Positions 41,356 through 52,437 of a DNA stretch of 64,000 nt are shown here, piece by piece. The notes beneath the pieces are model-generated. The model did not search any database. It had not been told where the DNA came from and saw only the letters and a list, made by a program, of their open reading frames with translations. The first letter of the stretch is position 1. The number at the start of each line of letters is the position of its first letter. The position numbers and the translations under genes were made by a program. The stretch lies in assembly GCA_025965895.1 (NCBI GenBank), contig JAOPWC010000203.1, positions 1 through 64,000 on the forward strand, read 5' to 3'. Origin of the DNA: Mycobacterium sp. (GTDB lineage: Bacteria > Actinomycetota > Actinomycetes > Mycobacteriales > Mycobacteriaceae).

Positions 41356-44300
41356 TCAGGACGGCTTGCCCTCGAGCGTGACCTCATAAATGTCGGACCG
41401 GCTCTCGCCGTTGGTGGTTCCCAGTGTGCTGATCCACACCAGCACATTCGACGTCGGCGTGGCGTTGGTGACTGGGATCCGGTTGTTCCCCGGCTGCACC
41501 GGTGTGGGCGCCGTGAGCTCCGTGGTGTCGGAAAGCGACGTGGGGTTGGCGGTCTGCGACGAGCGGACCCCTACCTGGGTTCCGGTGCTGGACAAGTTGA
41601 TGTTCACCGCGCTGAGCACCGTCGGGCTCGGAAGCTGAAGCAGCAAACCCACGCCGGTCTTGAAATTCGGGAACGGGACAGTGTCGTGGTACGTATCCGT
41701 CGGCCACCCCGTGGACGGATCGCCGTCGATGGCGAGGTTCGCTTTGTCGGGCGCGTCCGCCCCGCCTCCAGGCGAAAACACCGTCGCCTTAACTGGTTTG
41801 ACCGTTGTCACGGCACCGCCGGACTGGCCCTGACTGGTCGTGGGTGCGTTCAGGCCGAGCTGGTTCTTGTCCATGCCGCCGACGTCACCGAACATCTTGC
41901 TCAGGATGGACGCCAGCACCAGCAACGCCACCACGATGATCGCACAGCCAACGCCGAGGCCCACGAGCAGCCCCTTGCGGCGGCGCGCATGAGCCTCCTC
42001 GTCGAGGGGGCCTTGTCCGCGGTTCCCTGCGCTGCGGAACCTGGGCGGGCGCGGGGGAGCGGGTGGCTGGTCGACCGGCGAGATCACCTCGGTGCGGTCG
42101 GCTTCGGCGGTGGCCTGCTGTAGCAGGTTGAGCAGCGTAGACGCGCTGCGTATCCCGCCGTCGTTGTGCACGGAGTGCGCCGCGGCGGCGGAGATCTGGA
42201 ACGGGATCTCGGGCTTGGTGGCCTTTGGTTCCTTCGGATTGCCGTCGGGGTCGAGTTCGGCACGGGCGAATCCGCTTGGCGCGCCGTTCTCGGGCAACGG
42301 CCAGCGGTTGACCAGCAGCGCGTACAGCGCCGCTCCAATGCCGCGGACGTCGTCCTCGGGTGTGGCATTCGGCATCGTCGCCGGGAAAGCCAGCGCGACG
42401 TCGCCGTCAATGCTGACCCGCACCCGGTTGGGGTGGTCGATAGACAGGGATACGCCGGCGCGGTGCGCGCCCTCGGCCGCCGCGGCCAGAGACTGCATTG
42501 CGCGGGCACCGCCGATCGGCGACGGCGACGTGTCGGCGACCTCCTGCAGCGACCCGCCGCGGATCCACTCCGATACCACCAGCCCGCCTGCGCCGTTGCG
42601 GGCTACGTCGAGGACGCGAGCGATGCCCGGCATGTCGATCCGGCTCAGCCGCAGGGTGCGGGACAGGATCTCATGCACCTGCTCGGCGGGCAGGACGCCG
42701 TCAGGATCGACAAACGTCAGTGCCACCTGCCGGTCCAGCGCGGTGTCCAGTGCCTGCCAGAACTGCAACCCGTCGGGACCGCCGTGGAGCACCAGCAGCC
42801 GGTAGCGGCCGTCGGCGATGCTCGCGCCCGGAATGAGATGGACCTTCTCGGACCGGGAGGAGTCCGCGGTCTCGCGGGGCACTGCGAAACCCATCACCTC
42901 GCGGGTCGGGTCCCCGGCGAAGTCGCCTGGGGGGCGGTTGCGGCGGGGCGGCGGCGGGCTGGGCGCCTCCACGGGCGGTTCGGGCGCCACATCGGGCTGG
43001 AAGTCGTCGGCGGCCGGCCGCGTCACCCTGGTGGTCGCGTCAGACGGCGCACCGCCCGCGGTTTCGTCCGTCACCGCCCTTCCTTTCCGCACCTCGACAT
43101 CGGGTCCAGCGGCCGGCGGCCCGCGCCGTAGGTGGTTCGGACCGGGCCGCGGCGCGACCGGAAGCCTGTTATCAGGGTACGAGGTATCCGGTCGGGCCCG
43201 GTTCGAAACCGCTGGAGCGCGCGCCGGCGCCGGAATACGCCGGCCGAGTCGCGCCCGGACAACCGCCAAGGCTGCCTGCGCCTCGGGCACCTTCGCGCCG
43301 AGCATGACCGCGGCGATGATCGGCGCCATGATCAGGCCCAGAACCAGCAGACGAAGTAGCGAGCCGGCACCTCCGGCGCCGCTGGTCAGTGACTGCAGGC
43401 CGAGCCCGCGGTCGACGACGTAGGCGACGAGCCCCGCCAGCATCGAGGCAGCGATCGTGACCAGCACGGTACGCACGACCGCCGCGGTGACCAGCTGTCC
43501 GCGCGGCGGCTGCAGTGCGGGACGCAACAACAGGTAGCCGACGATCGCGCCGGCCAGAAATCCCAGGCCGTTGGCGAGGCCGAGGTAGCCTGCGACGAGT
43601 TCGCGGTCGGCGATGACGTGCGGGACCACCAGCGACGCGGCGATCTTGACTGTGGTGATCACGACGATGACTACGATCGGCGTCCACGGCTGCTGGCGCG
43701 CATAGAACACCCGTAGTTGCAACAGCACCAGCGCGTACGGGACCAGCGTGAACGCCGACAACGCGATGGCGCGGCCCAGATAACCGGCGTCGACCTCGCC
43801 GAACTTGCCGTAGGCGAACAGCGCGGTGCCGATCGCCGGGCCTCCGACCGTCATTAGCGCGACGATCGGAATCAAGGTCACCATCGTCAGACGGGTGGCC
43901 AGCGACAGGTCGTCGAGCACGGCAGGGATGTCGTCGGCAGCGGCGTTGCGGCTCAGCCGTGGCATCACGACGGTCAGCACTGTCACGCCGATCATCCCGA
44001 ACGGCAGCATCAAGACGAGCCACGTGTAGTTGTAGATCGCGGGCCCGGACGCTGCCGCGTGGCTGGCGATCTGGTTTCCCACCACCAGACCCAGTTGGCT
44101 GATCAGCACGTAGAGCACCATCGCCGCCGCCATCGCGCCGAATTGCTTGAGCCGGTCGTCGACGCCCCACAGGGGACGCAGGCTGATGCGCTCACGGGCG
44201 ATCGCGATCAGAAGGACGGCGGTCTGAGCGGCCACACCGAGCGTCGTGCCGATACCGAGGACCAGCAGCTTGGCGTTGCCCATATGTACCGGATTGATTG

Positions 44301-45033
44301 AGAGTTCGCCCGGCACAACCAGATACAGTCCGAGTGTCGCGATGGCCACTACGTTGTTCACCACGGGTGCCCAGGCCGGCGCACTGAAGACGTTGCGGGT
44401 GTTCAGGATTGCCATGAACACCGACGAGAGCCCATAGAAGATCACCTGCGGCAACAGCAGGTAGGCGAACGCGGTGGTCAGCAGTTCGTTGACTTGCGGG
44501 TCGCCGCCCAGCATCAGCCGCACCAGCAGCGGCGCGGCCGCCACCGATAGCAGGGTCGAGACAAGCAGCAGCGCGGTCGACAGCGTGACCAGACGCCGGA
44601 CGAACGCCGCCCCGCCATCGGCGTCGTCGCGCTCCGCGCGCGCGAGCACCGGCACGAAGATCGCGGTGAAGGTGGCCTCCAGCACCAGCGCCGCGACCAG
44701 GTTGGGCAGCTGGTTGGCCACCGAGAAGGCGCTGGACAATGCGGCGCCGAGGATCGCGGCGAGCAACACGATGCGGATGAACCCGGTGACACGGCTGATC
44801 AGCGTCGCGAACGCCATTCCCCACGACCGCGAGACCACCGCCGCGTCGCTGAGTTCGGAGCGCCTGGATTGCGCGGTCTGCGCGGCCCGTGGGGGAGCCG
44901 GTGGGATCCGCCGGGGATAGCCGCCGTAGCCCGGGTCGTGCGGTGGGGTGCCGCGCCACGGGCCGGGCCGCGGGGGGTTGTAGCGCCCGGGCTGGGCGGG
45001 TTGCCCGGCGCGCCGCCAGCCACCGGTGGTCAT
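41356..45033 (-). CDS. murJ: Lipid II flippase MurJ (MviN) with pseudokinase and extracellular domain
   Basis: A 1225-residue protein. After a Pro/Arg-rich leader come the MurJ flippase helices (about 70-600; SRVTGFIRIVLLAAILG, NQLPNLVAALVLEATFTAIFVP), then a cytoplasmic pseudokinase (about 730-915) and one membrane helix (about 1019-1045) leading to an external beta-sandwich-like domain (AIDGDPSTGWPTDT). The pseudokinase lacks a catalytic HRD (SIDHPNR instead) and DFG (ALAFPA), and the ATP lysine is missing, as known for mycobacterial MviN. PknB phosphorylation recruits FhaA. The ATG overlaps the upstream stop. In M. tuberculosis sigM follows directly; here it does not. Confidence 0.95.
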   Translation of the reverse strand: MTTGGWRRAGQPAQPGRYNPPRPGPWRGTPPHDPGYGGYPRRIPPAPPRAAQTAQSRRSELSDAAVVSRSWGMAFATLISRVTGFIRIVLLAAILGAALSSAFSVANQLPNLVAALVLEATFTAIFVPVLARAERDDADGGAAFVRRLVTLSTALLLVSTLLSVAAAPLLVRLMLGGDPQVNELLTTAFAYLLLPQVIFYGLSSVFMAILNTRNVFSAPAWAPVVNNVVAIATLGLYLVVPGELSINPVHMGNAKLLVLGIGTTLGVAAQTAVLLIAIARERISLRPLWGVDDRLKQFGAMAAAMVLYVLISQLGLVVGNQIASHAAASGPAIYNYTWLVLMLPFGMIGVTVLTVVMPRLSRNAAADDIPAVLDDLSLATRLTMVTLIPIVALMTVGGPAIGTALFAYGKFGEVDAGYLGRAIALSAFTLVPYALVLLQLRVFYARQQPWTPIVVIVVITTVKIAASLVVPHVIADRELVAGYLGLANGLGFLAGAIVGYLLLRPALQPPRGQLVTAAVVRTVLVTIAASMLAGLVAYVVDRGLGLQSLTSGAGGAGSLLRLLVLGLIMAPIIAAVMLGAKVPEAQAALAVVRARLGRRIPAPARAPAVSNRARPDTSYPDNRLPVAPRPGPNHLRRGPPAAGPDVEVRKGRAVTDETAGGAPSDATTRVTRPAADDFQPDVAPEPPVEAPSPPPPRRNRPPGDFAGDPTREVMGFAVPRETADSSRSEKVHLIPGASIADGRYRLLVLHGGPDGLQFWQALDTALDRQVALTFVDPDGVLPAEQVHEILSRTLRLSRIDMPGIARVLDVARNGAGGLVVSEWIRGGSLQEVADTSPSPIGGARAMQSLAAAAEGAHRAGVSLSIDHPNRVRVSIDGDVALAFPATMPNATPEDDVRGIGAALYALLVNRWPLPENGAPSGFARAELDPDGNPKEPKATKPEIPFQISAAAAHSVHNDGGIRSASTLLNLLQQATAEADRTEVISPVDQPPAPPRPPRFRSAGNRGQGPLDEEAHARRRKGLLVGLGVGCAIIVVALLVLASILSKMFGDVGGMDKNQLGLNAPTTSQGQSGGAVTTVKPVKATVFSPGGGADAPDKANLAIDGDPSTGWPTDTYHDTVPFPNFKTGVGLLLQLPSPTVLSAVNINLSSTGTQVGVRSSQTANPTSLSDTTELTAPTPVQPGNNRIPVTNATPTSNVLVWISTLGTTNGESRSDIYEVTLEGKPS

Positions 45034-47345
45034 TCTGGTTCCGGCCGGTTGAGGTCCGCGGGGTCGGGCTGGCCCCGGAACCGATGCCACAGCCGTCGCC
45101 CGGTCAGCACGACCAGGACCGCGGCGGCCGCCAGCGTGATGAAGAACAGCACCTGGCCGTAGGCGTTCGAATGCACCGAGAGCCGCACCGACTCGCCCAA
45201 CGGCAGCCCGTCGGGAGTGCGCAACCCGACGTCAACCGCGACACGCTGGGTGAAGTGCACCTCGACGGGTACCCGCAGCGGCAGATATCCGGGCGGCAAC
45301 TCGATCTCGCCCATGTCGGTGACGGTCATTCCCGGCGGCGTGTCGACCTGCAGCCGCACCCGGATCGGCACCGGCAGGTTGTTGCGCAGCGCCAGCGGCA
45401 GGGGACTGTGTTCGGTGGCGAGCGTGTACGCCCCGCTTGGCTTGACGACTGTCACCGCGTCGAACAGGTCGTTGATCGTGCCGTCGGTGGCGGTCAACCG
45501 CTGCTGAGCCAGCCCGTTGCGGCTGTCCGGCGGCTCCGACTCGCTCAACGCCCGCAGCATGTCCTCGCGCAGCGGCGCGGTGTACTGGGTACCAGTCATG
45601 CCGGTTCGCTCGTCGGTGGTCAACGCCGCAGTAAGCCCCCACAACCGGCCCACATTCCCGGCGATGTCGGCGATCACCGGATTGTCGATACGGCCGTGGG
45701 CCGTGGCCGGGTCCGATGGCGGCGTCGGCGGGGGCGCGGCGGTGGCCTGCGCGTCGGCGATCACCGCAGTGAGCGGACGGGGCACCGCCAGGCCCGCGTG
45801 GATGCTGGTGGCGAGCGCGCTCAGCATCGACTGCGCGTCGGCCGGCTGCAGATCCCAGGTCAGCGGGGGCATCACGATCTGGGTCCGGGGCGTCGTGTCG
45901 GGACTCAGCCCGAGCCACAGCACCGCCGACAGCGCGTCTTGGCGGCGGGCGGTTGTGGAGTCGTGCTTCAGCGGGACGCTCAGCGAGCGGTCGAGGTACG
46001 ACGGCGATGTCGGATCGCCTCCCGCAGCGGCCAGGGCCGCTCCCACGCTCGGGTCGAACGGCGCGGACACCAGTTGCGGGGACAGCCGCTGCGGGCTGAC
46101 GTCCGCGGTCATTGGTTTGCTCGCCGAGTCCTGTGCCGAGCAGTCGGCGGCGGCGATCGCGACGGTGTTGCCTTGCGCAGTCAACAGGTCGTCGGCCGGC
46201 GGGGTCAGCAGCCCGTCACCGAGCAGCGTCGCTCCGCGGGTCGACGTGATGCCCAGGATCTGGTCGACGATGTCGCCGGCGCCGTTGGTGGCGATGGCCG
46301 AGAGGCCTGGGTCCCCGACGCGTTGCAGCGCGTCCAAATCGGCTTGCGCATAGTTGACGGGCGCCACGCAGATCCGTCGCGCCAAGGTACGCAGCCGGTC
46401 CAGCCATGCCGCTGCGGCGGGCTGCCCGGTTCCGGGGTGGGTCATCGAGTTGCGGTCGGCGGTGGTGTCGGCGACGACGTAGCCGCCCGCCATCGCATTG
46501 ACCGTGACGAGCAGGTCCGGATCCACCGCCAGACACATCGCTCTGTTCATGTCGCCGCCGGGATCCACCGCGGGGCCGGTCGCGAAGTCTGCGGACGACA
46601 GCAGCGTGTCGAGTCGACCGCCGGGTGCCAACGACACCGCGAGGTCGTCGTCGTTGAGCCGCACAGGCGTGACACCGCCGGGCGCGCCGGGCGCCAGCCG
46701 CGGCCGGTCAGCGAGCGGCCATAGCATCGTGATCTGCACGGGTTTGGACGTGTCGGGTGCGACGACGCCGTTGAGCGCGTCTGCCGATTGCTGGCCGGGG
46801 TCTGCAGGCACGCCGAGAACAGGCAGCAGGAAGCGCGCGTCGTCGAGGCGGGCGGCGTCGCCGTAATCGGGGGTGCCGTTGACGTTGACCAGCACCGGAT
46901 AGACCCCGGGCTGGTCGATGCCCAGCGACGGCTGCGCCTGCGAACGTACGGGAAAGGACAAGGTGAACGCGCCGGCCTGGCCTTGGTCGAGCTCGGGGAC
47001 GACGGGCGCGAACTGGCCGACCGGTTGGTACTGGTCTTTGTGGCCGTCGAGGTTTGTCCGCAGGCCCGCGGACGAGCCGACGGCAGCGGCGTGCTCGAGG
47101 CGGACGACGATGTCGCGGACGGGGCGGTCGCCGACGTTCGTGACGGTGCCTGCCACGGTCACGGTGGCCTCGCTGGTGGTGGTGACCATCTCGGGCGTGA
47201 CGCGGTCGATGCGGACCTGAAGGAACGGCATGTCGCCCGGTTCGCCCGCCGCCGCCTTCGGTGTGGCGGCGCCCGGCAGCGTCATCGCCAGCAGCGCCGC
47301 TGCGGCGATGAGCCGCACAGCAAAGCCGGCCCGCCGCAGATTCAC
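45030..47345 (-). CDS. DUF6049 family exported protein (Rv3909-like)
   Basis: A protein of 771 residues, GTG start, of unknown function. It has a signal peptide (about 5-33, [17 protein letters not shown]), an NEW3-like beta domain ([20 protein letters not shown]), a large extracellular region and one C-terminal membrane helix (about 726-748, [18 protein letters not shown]) with a short basic cytoplasmic tail. Membrane topology is thus outside with a C-terminal anchor. It is translationally coupled on both sides: GTGA with mutT4 and ATGA with murJ, suggesting a job beside the lipid II flippase. Confidence 0.88.
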   Translation of the reverse strand: MNLRRAGFAVRLIAAAALLAMTLPGAATPKAAAGEPGDMPFLQVRIDRVTPEMVTTTSEATVTVAGTVTNVGDRPVRDIVVRLEHAAAVGSSAGLRTNLDGHKDQYQPVGQFAPVVPELDQGQAGAFTLSFPVRSQAQPSLGIDQPGVYPVLVNVNGTPDYGDAARLDDARFLLPVLGVPADPGQQSADALNGVVAPDTSKPVQITMLWPLADRPRLAPGAPGGVTPVRLNDDDLAVSLAPGGRLDTLLSSADFATGPAVDPGGDMNRAMCLAVDPDLLVTVNAMAGGYVVADTTADRNSMTHPGTGQPAAAAWLDRLRTLARRICVAPVNYAQADLDALQRVGDPGLSAIATNGAGDIVDQILGITSTRGATLLGDGLLTPPADDLLTAQGNTVAIAAADCSAQDSASKPMTADVSPQRLSPQLVSAPFDPSVGAALAAAGGDPTSPSYLDRSLSVPLKHDSTTARRQDALSAVLWLGLSPDTTPRTQIVMPPLTWDLQPADAQSMLSALATSIHAGLAVPRPLTAVIADAQATAAPPPTPPSDPATAHGRIDNPVIADIAGNVGRLWGLTAALTTDERTGMTGTQYTAPLREDMLRALSESEPPDSRNGLAQQRLTATDGTINDLFDAVTVVKPSGAYTLATEHSPLPLALRNNLPVPIRVRLQVDTPPGMTVTDMGEIELPPGYLPLRVPVEVHFTQRVAVDVGLRTPDGLPLGESVRLSVHSNAYGQVLFFITLAAAAVLVVLTGRRLWHRFRGQPDPADLNRPEPE

Positions 47346-48088
47346 TGTCCCGGTCCGCGTCCGTTCGTCCGCCCGGACGAGGGCTCGTCGGGACGACGGC
47401 GGCGAGTGTGTGAATGCGTCTGGGGGCGCCTGCGGGGCGCGCTGTGCGGCAGCGGCGGCAGCGCGGTGGGTCCGTGGGCGTGCAGTGTGTCGATCAACTC
47501 ACCGGCGACCTCGGCCAGCCGACGTTCGTCGGCGTAGGCCAGCCGCGACGGCAGTTCCTCGAGCGGCACCCATGCCACCTCACTGACCTCGAGGTCGTGG
47601 TCGGACAGCTCGCCGCCGAGGAATCGCAACAGATAGTGGTGCACGGTCTTGTGCACGCGGCGTCCTTCGGTGACGAACCAGTAGTCGATGCTGCCGAGCG
47701 CGGCCAGCACGTCACCCTGGATGCCGGTCTCTTCGGCCACCTCGCGCATCGCGGTCTGCTCGGCCGTCTCACCCACCTCGATGTGGCCCTTCGGCAGCGA
47801 CCAGAGGGTGCGGCCGCGGCGGTCGATGCGGCCGATCAACGCCGCGACCTGACTGCCCCGCGGTCCGTCGATCCCGTCCACGACAAGACCGCCTGCCGAC
47901 GTCTCGTGCACCGTGCGCAGCCGGTCCGGTGAGCGGCGGTCCGCGCGCTGTTTGGTCTTGTTGGGCTGACTGGCCGCACCATTATCGGTGTTCGAGCGGT
48001 CGGCGTGGGTGTCGGGCGAACCGGCGGCACGCCGACCACGGCGCCGACCCCGGCGCCGTCGTGGTTTTCCCTGTTCGCCGTCCGACAC
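47342..48088 (-). CDS. mutT4: NUDIX hydrolase MutT4
   Basis: A 248-residue NUDIX enzyme, the same length as M. tuberculosis Rv3908. The first 60 residues are Arg/Lys-rich. The NUDIX box begins [20 protein letters not shown] and continues TGI, with all key Glu residues present, and [19 protein letters not shown] precedes it. It hydrolyses a nucleoside-diphosphate-linked substrate, possibly oxidised nucleotides, but specificity is not known from sequence. I chose the GTG giving VSDGEQGKP by homology. Confidence 0.92.
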   Translation of the reverse strand: MSDGEQGKPRRRRGRRRGRRAAGSPDTHADRSNTDNGAASQPNKTKQRADRRSPDRLRTVHETSAGGLVVDGIDGPRGSQVAALIGRIDRRGRTLWSLPKGHIEVGETAEQTAMREVAEETGIQGDVLAALGSIDYWFVTEGRRVHKTVHHYLLRFLGGELSDHDLEVSEVAWVPLEELPSRLAYADERRLAEVAGELIDTLHAHGPTALPPLPHSAPRRRPQTHSHTRRRRPDEPSSGRTNGRGPGQ

Positions 48089-48173
48089 CCAAGCGATAGT
48101 AGCTGGCATGAGTTTTCACTCCGGCCCCACGCGCCGGTGGTCACGGCGCAGGTGCGCATTAGGGTAGTCGAAC

Positions 48174-49610
48174 GTGCCTGACACCGCGCCCGACGCCGAG
48201 CTGCTCGCCGCCGCAGTGGTCGCGCTGAACGGGCATGCCGAGGTGTTGCGCACCCTCGGTTCGGCGTTCGCCAATGCCGGACATGAGTTGTATCTGGTCG
48301 GCGGAAGCGTTCGGGACGCCGTGTTGGGCCGTCTCGGCGGCGACCTCGATTTCGCCACCGACGCGCGCCCTGAGCAGGTGCAGCAGATCCTGCGGCCGTG
48401 GGCCGACGCGCTGTGGGACACCGGAATCGAATTCGGCACCGTCGGCGCTGCCCACGGCGACCAGCGCGTCGAGATCACCACATTCCGCGCCGACACCTAT
48501 GACCAGGTGTCGCGCAATCCCGCAGTCCGGTTCGGCAAGAGCCTCGACGAGGACCTCGCGCGCCGGGACTTTACCGTGAACGCGATGGCCGTGCGGATAA
48601 CCGCCGACGGCCCTGGCGAATTCCTCGACCCGCTCGGCGGTTTGGCGGCGGTCCGCGATCGCGTGCTCGATACCCCGGCCGCGCCGGAGGTGTCCTTCGG
48701 TGATGATCCGCTGCGCATGCTGCGCGCGGCGCGGTTCGTCTCACAGCTGGGCTTCACCCCCGCCCCGCGAGTGCGTTCGGCGATCGCCGAGATGGCGCCG
48801 CAGCTGGGCAGGATCACCGCCGAGCGGGTAGCCGCCGAACTGGACAAGCTGCTCCTCGGCGACGATCCGGTGTCGGGCATCGAGGTGATGGTGGATACCG
48901 GGATGGGTGATGTGGTGCTGCCGGAGGTGGGCGGCATGCGGTTGGCCATCGACGAGCACCACCAGCACAAAGACGTCTACCGGCATTCGCTGACGGTGCT
49001 GAAGCAGGCGATCGACCTCGAGGACGAGGGGCCGGATCTGGTATTGCGGTGGGCGGCTGTGCTGCACGATATCGGCAAGCCCGCCACCCGCAGGCACGAG
49101 CCCGACGGCGGGGTCAGCTTTCACCATCACGAGGTCGTCGGCGCCAAGATGGCCCGCAAGCGGATGCGAGCGCTGAAGTATCCGAAGCAGATGATCGACG
49201 ACGTGTCGCAGCTGGTGTACCTGCATCTGCGGTTCCACGGCTACGGCGACGGCACGTGGACCGACTCCGCGGTGCGGCGCTACGTCACCGACGCCGGGCC
49301 GCTGCTGCCGCGGCTGCATAAGCTCGTCCGCGCCGACTGCACGACCCGCAACAAGCGGCGCGCGGCGCGGTTGCAGGCCAACTACGGCGACCTTGAGGCG
49401 CGGATCTCCGAGCTGGTCGCGCGGGAGGACCTGCAGCGGGTGCGGCCGGACCTGGACGGTAACGAGATCATGGAGATCCTCGGCATTCCGGCCGGCCCGC
49501 AGGTTGGCGAGGCGTGGCGGTACCTCAAAGAGCTGCGGCTGGACCGCGGGCCGCTGAGCAAGGACGAGGCGACGGCCGAGCTGCTCTCGTGGTGGAATGC
49601 CAGGCACTAG
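48174..49610 (+). CDS. pcnA: CCA tRNA nucleotidyltransferase
   Basis: A class II nucleotidyltransferase of 478 residues that adds or repairs CCA at tRNA 3' ends; useful here because the three tRNA genes in the window do not encode CCA. The catalytic head has LVGGSVRDAVLG and LDFATDA (metal Asp pair), then RRDFTVNAMA and DPLRMLRAARF. A HD phosphohydrolase domain follows with RHSLTVL and LHDIGKPATR, a typical actinobacterial fusion. It starts with GTG and diverges from mutT4. Confidence 0.95.
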   Translation: MPDTAPDAELLAAAVVALNGHAEVLRTLGSAFANAGHELYLVGGSVRDAVLGRLGGDLDFATDARPEQVQQILRPWADALWDTGIEFGTVGAAHGDQRVEITTFRADTYDQVSRNPAVRFGKSLDEDLARRDFTVNAMAVRITADGPGEFLDPLGGLAAVRDRVLDTPAAPEVSFGDDPLRMLRAARFVSQLGFTPAPRVRSAIAEMAPQLGRITAERVAAELDKLLLGDDPVSGIEVMVDTGMGDVVLPEVGGMRLAIDEHHQHKDVYRHSLTVLKQAIDLEDEGPDLVLRWAAVLHDIGKPATRRHEPDGGVSFHHHEVVGAKMARKRMRALKYPKQMIDDVSQLVYLHLRFHGYGDGTWTDSAVRRYVTDAGPLLPRLHKLVRADCTTRNKRRAARLQANYGDLEARISELVAREDLQRVRPDLDGNEIMEILGIPAGPQVGEAWRYLKELRLDRGPLSKDEATAELLSWWNARH

Positions 49611-49643
49611 TGCGCGCGCCGATACAGCCTCGCCGGGAAGCCT

Positions 49644-50417
49644 TCAGCGGCCCGGCCCCGGCGGGCCGGCGAATGCCTGCGCGATGCTGAGCCACCGCAG
49701 CGCGCCGTCACCGACCGCCTTGATGTCCAAGGCGGCGAGTGGCCGGCGTTGGGTCACGAGATAGCAGAAGTCCTCGCTCGACCCGCTGACCCGCTGCGCC
49801 GCGTCGATAGGCCCCCACTCCCAGCTGGCGCCGTCGGGACCGGTCAGCTCGATGCGAAACGGTTCCGTCGGCGGGGTCAGGCCGTTCACCGCGAACGCGT
49901 AGTCACGGGTGCGCACGCCCAGGTGCGCGATGGAACGCAGGCGTGCTGTTGCCGGCTTGCGCGCACCCAACGCGTCGGCGACGTCGAGGCTGTGCGCCCA
50001 TGTCTCCATCAGCCGGGCGGTGGCCATCGACGCGGCGCTCATCGGCGGCCCGAACCACAGCAGCTTGCGGCCGGCGTCGACACGCAGCAGCTCGTCGTGA
50101 AGCCGGCGGCGGGTACGACGCCAATCGTCGAGCAGTTCGGTGGGTGGCCGGCGGGCCTGTTCCTCGGCGCCTGCGTCGACGAAGCCGTTCGGGTCGGCTG
50201 CGGCGGCGGCGAGAACTTCGCCGAACGCCGCCTCAGCGGTCACCGACGTCAGCGCGACGTCGTCGCTCCACAACAGGTGACCGACGTGATGGGCGATTGT
50301 CCAGCCGACCGCGGGAGTCGCAGTGGCCCAATCACTTACGGCCAGCGGCGCGACAAGCGCATCGAGTTCGTCGCTCTCCGCCGCGAGGTCGTCGACGATC
50401 GGACCGGCTTCGGCCAT
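49644..50417 (-). CDS. TIGR03084 family DinB-like metal-binding protein (Rv0036c-like)
   Basis: A protein of 257 residues of the actinobacterial TIGR03084 / maleylpyruvate isomerase N-terminal superfamily. The DinB-like four-helix bundle has metal ligands in [13 protein letters not shown] (His), [18 protein letters not shown] (Glu, His, Asp) as expected. Many relatives use mycothiol as a cofactor, but that is only inferred for this one. It is followed upstream by the MFS gene on the same strand, 9 bp apart. Confidence 0.87.
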   Translation of the reverse strand: MAEAGPIVDDLAAESDELDALVAPLAVSDWATATPAVGWTIAHHVGHLLWSDDVALTSVTAEAAFGEVLAAAAADPNGFVDAGAEEQARRPPTELLDDWRRTRRRLHDELLRVDAGRKLLWFGPPMSAASMATARLMETWAHSLDVADALGARKPATARLRSIAHLGVRTRDYAFAVNGLTPPTEPFRIELTGPDGASWEWGPIDAAQRVSGSSEDFCYLVTQRRPLAALDIKAVGDGALRWLSIAQAFAGPPGPGR

Positions 50418-50426
50418 AGCGAAACC

Positions 50427-51725
50427 TTAGCCCCTGGCCGAGGGCGGACTACGCAGCCCGACGACGGTGTGCACCGCCAGCCCCACCAGGTACACCGCGG
50501 AACCGGCGAACGCCAGGGTGGGGCAGTGGCCGTTGGCGGGCACGACCGCCGCCGCTGCCGCGATCGCGCCGATGAACGACACCCAGAACAGCGAATCCTG
50601 CACCGCGAACACGTGGCCGCGCAGCGCGTCGTCGACGTCGATCTGCATCGCGGTGTCCGCGCAGAGCTTGACGACCTGCCCTGCGGCGCCGAGCAGAAAG
50701 CCACACACGAGCATGACCGGTACGAGCAGCCCGACGGCGGTGATCTGGATCAGCGCGGCCGCCAGCAGCGCCCAGTTCGCGGTGGCGAACCGGCCGAATC
50801 TGCGCACCGCCCATGGTGTGAGGAACGTGGCCAGGAACGAACCAATACCGGTCGCGGCGACGTAGACCACCGCGATGCCTAGGCCCGCGACCACCCTCTC
50901 GTGGCTGTGCCGGACGATCACGAGCATGAGCAGTGTGTTGATGCCGAAGACCACGCGGTGGGCGGCCAGGCCGGCCAGGGTCGCGGCCACGCTCGGGGTG
51001 CTGTTCACCGTCCGCAACCCGTGCACCCAGCCGGTGGCGACGGCATAGACCACGGAGCCGTGGATGGCGCGGGCGGTGTCGTCGGGACCGAGGCTGCGCG
51101 CCGGGAAGCGCAGCGCCAAAAGCAGCGCCAGGAGCACCGGCGCGGTGACGGCGAAAATCACTGTGGCCGCGCCGGTGTCGCCGGCGCCGAGCAGCCAGCG
51201 CGGCAGCAGCATGAGATTGGCGCCGAAGAACGTTGCCGCGGCACCCACGGCGGTGGCCACCGAATTCATCGTGACCACCTGGTCGCGCGGCACCACATGC
51301 GGCAGGGCCGCCGACAGTCCTGATGTCACGAAGCGGGTGACGCCGTTGACGACCAGCGCGCCCGCCAGCACTGGCATGTCGCCTGCGCCGATGGCGAGCA
51401 TCACCCCGACCCCGGCGACCAGCAACAACCGCGCACAGTTCGCCCCGACCAGCACGTAGCGACGGTCCCAGCGATCCAGCAGCGCGCCGGCGAACGGGCC
51501 GACCAGCGAATAGGGCAGGAACAGCACCGCGAATGATGCGGCAATCGCCCATGGTTCGGCGGCGCGGTCCGGGTTGAAGAGGATCGCCCCGGCCAGCCCG
51601 GCCTGAAAGAGACCGTCGCCGAACTGACTGGCCACCCGCACCGCAAGCAGCCGGCCGAATTCGGGTATGCCACGTACGGACCGCCACACGGCGATGGGGG
51701 CGTGCGCGTCAACCACCAAGAACAC
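50427..51725 (-). CDS. MFS transporter (Rv0037c-like)
   Basis: A major facilitator permease of about 432 residues and roughly 12 membrane helices. It opens [32 protein letters not shown], then [19 protein letters not shown], the conserved loop 2-3 motif. The substrate is unknown. The start is uncertain: I chose GTG giving [10 protein letters not shown] because sequence further upstream is not hydrophobic and resembles no transporter. It is divergent from the yqgE-like gene with about 109 bp between. Confidence 0.82.
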   Translation of the reverse strand: MFLVVDAHAPIAVWRSVRGIPEFGRLLAVRVASQFGDGLFQAGLAGAILFNPDRAAEPWAIAASFAVLFLPYSLVGPFAGALLDRWDRRYVLVGANCARLLLVAGVGVMLAIGAGDMPVLAGALVVNGVTRFVTSGLSAALPHVVPRDQVVTMNSVATAVGAAATFFGANLMLLPRWLLGAGDTGAATVIFAVTAPVLLALLLALRFPARSLGPDDTARAIHGSVVYAVATGWVHGLRTVNSTPSVAATLAGLAAHRVVFGINTLLMLVIVRHSHERVVAGLGIAVVYVAATGIGSFLATFLTPWAVRRFGRFATANWALLAAALIQITAVGLLVPVMLVCGFLLGAAGQVVKLCADTAMQIDVDDALRGHVFAVQDSLFWVSFIGAIAAAAAVVPANGHCPTLAFAGSAVYLVGLAVHTVVGLRSPPSARG

Positions 51726-51834
51726 TTTCTGAAGCAGCGAAGGGAATGACCGGCAACGCGCACCACAGTACAAATATCGGGCGGTGCTGCGCCTGAACGC
51801 CCCAATGGTCCTGCGCTGGTGACATGATGGTGAC

Positions 51835-52437
51835 GTGGCCCACTCGGAGGATCCGGAGGAGTACGCACCGACCGCGCATCGGGTGCGGGCCGGGACGCTG
51901 CTGCTGGCCAACACCGACCTGCTCGAGCCGACGTTTCGGCGCAGCGTCATCTATGTCGTCGAACACAACGACGGGGGCACCCTCGGCGTGGTGCTCAACC
52001 GGTCCAGTGAAACCGCGGTCTACAACGTGCTTCCGCAGTGGGCCAAGCTGGCCACCAAGCCGAAGACCATGTTCATCGGTGGGCCGGTCAAGCGGGACGC
52101 GGCGCTGTGCCTGGGGACGCTGCGGGTCGGTGTGAACGTGCAGGGTGTGCAGGGCCTACGGCATGTGCAGGGCCGGATGGTGATGGTGGATCTCGACGCC
52201 CAACCTGACACCATCGCGCCGTTGGTCGAGGGGGTGCGCATCTTCGCTGGCTACTCTGGCTGGACCATGGGTCAGCTGGATGGTGAGATCGAGCGCGACG
52301 ACTGGATTGTCCTGTCGGCCTTGCCTTCTGACGTGCTTGTCGGACCGAGGGTCGACCTTTGGGCCCGCACGCTTCGCCGCCAGCCGCTGCCGTTGTCGAT
52401 GCTCGCGACGCATCCGATCGACATCAGCCGGAACTGA
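51835..52437 (+). CDS. YqgE/AlgH family protein (UPF0301)
   Basis: A protein of 200 residues. Family signatures are [50 protein letters not shown] and [19 protein letters not shown]. It is a widespread small fold (in E. coli YqgE) with unknown biochemical role, here as M. tuberculosis Rv0038. The GTG start follows from the family N-terminus [13 protein letters not shown]. The 3' end overlaps the convergent transporter gene by 14 bp. Confidence 0.9.
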   Translation: MAHSEDPEEYAPTAHRVRAGTLLLANTDLLEPTFRRSVIYVVEHNDGGTLGVVLNRSSETAVYNVLPQWAKLATKPKTMFIGGPVKRDAALCLGTLRVGVNVQGVQGLRHVQGRMVMVDLDAQPDTIAPLVEGVRIFAGYSGWTMGQLDGEIERDDWIVLSALPSDVLVGPRVDLWARTLRRQPLPLSMLATHPIDISRN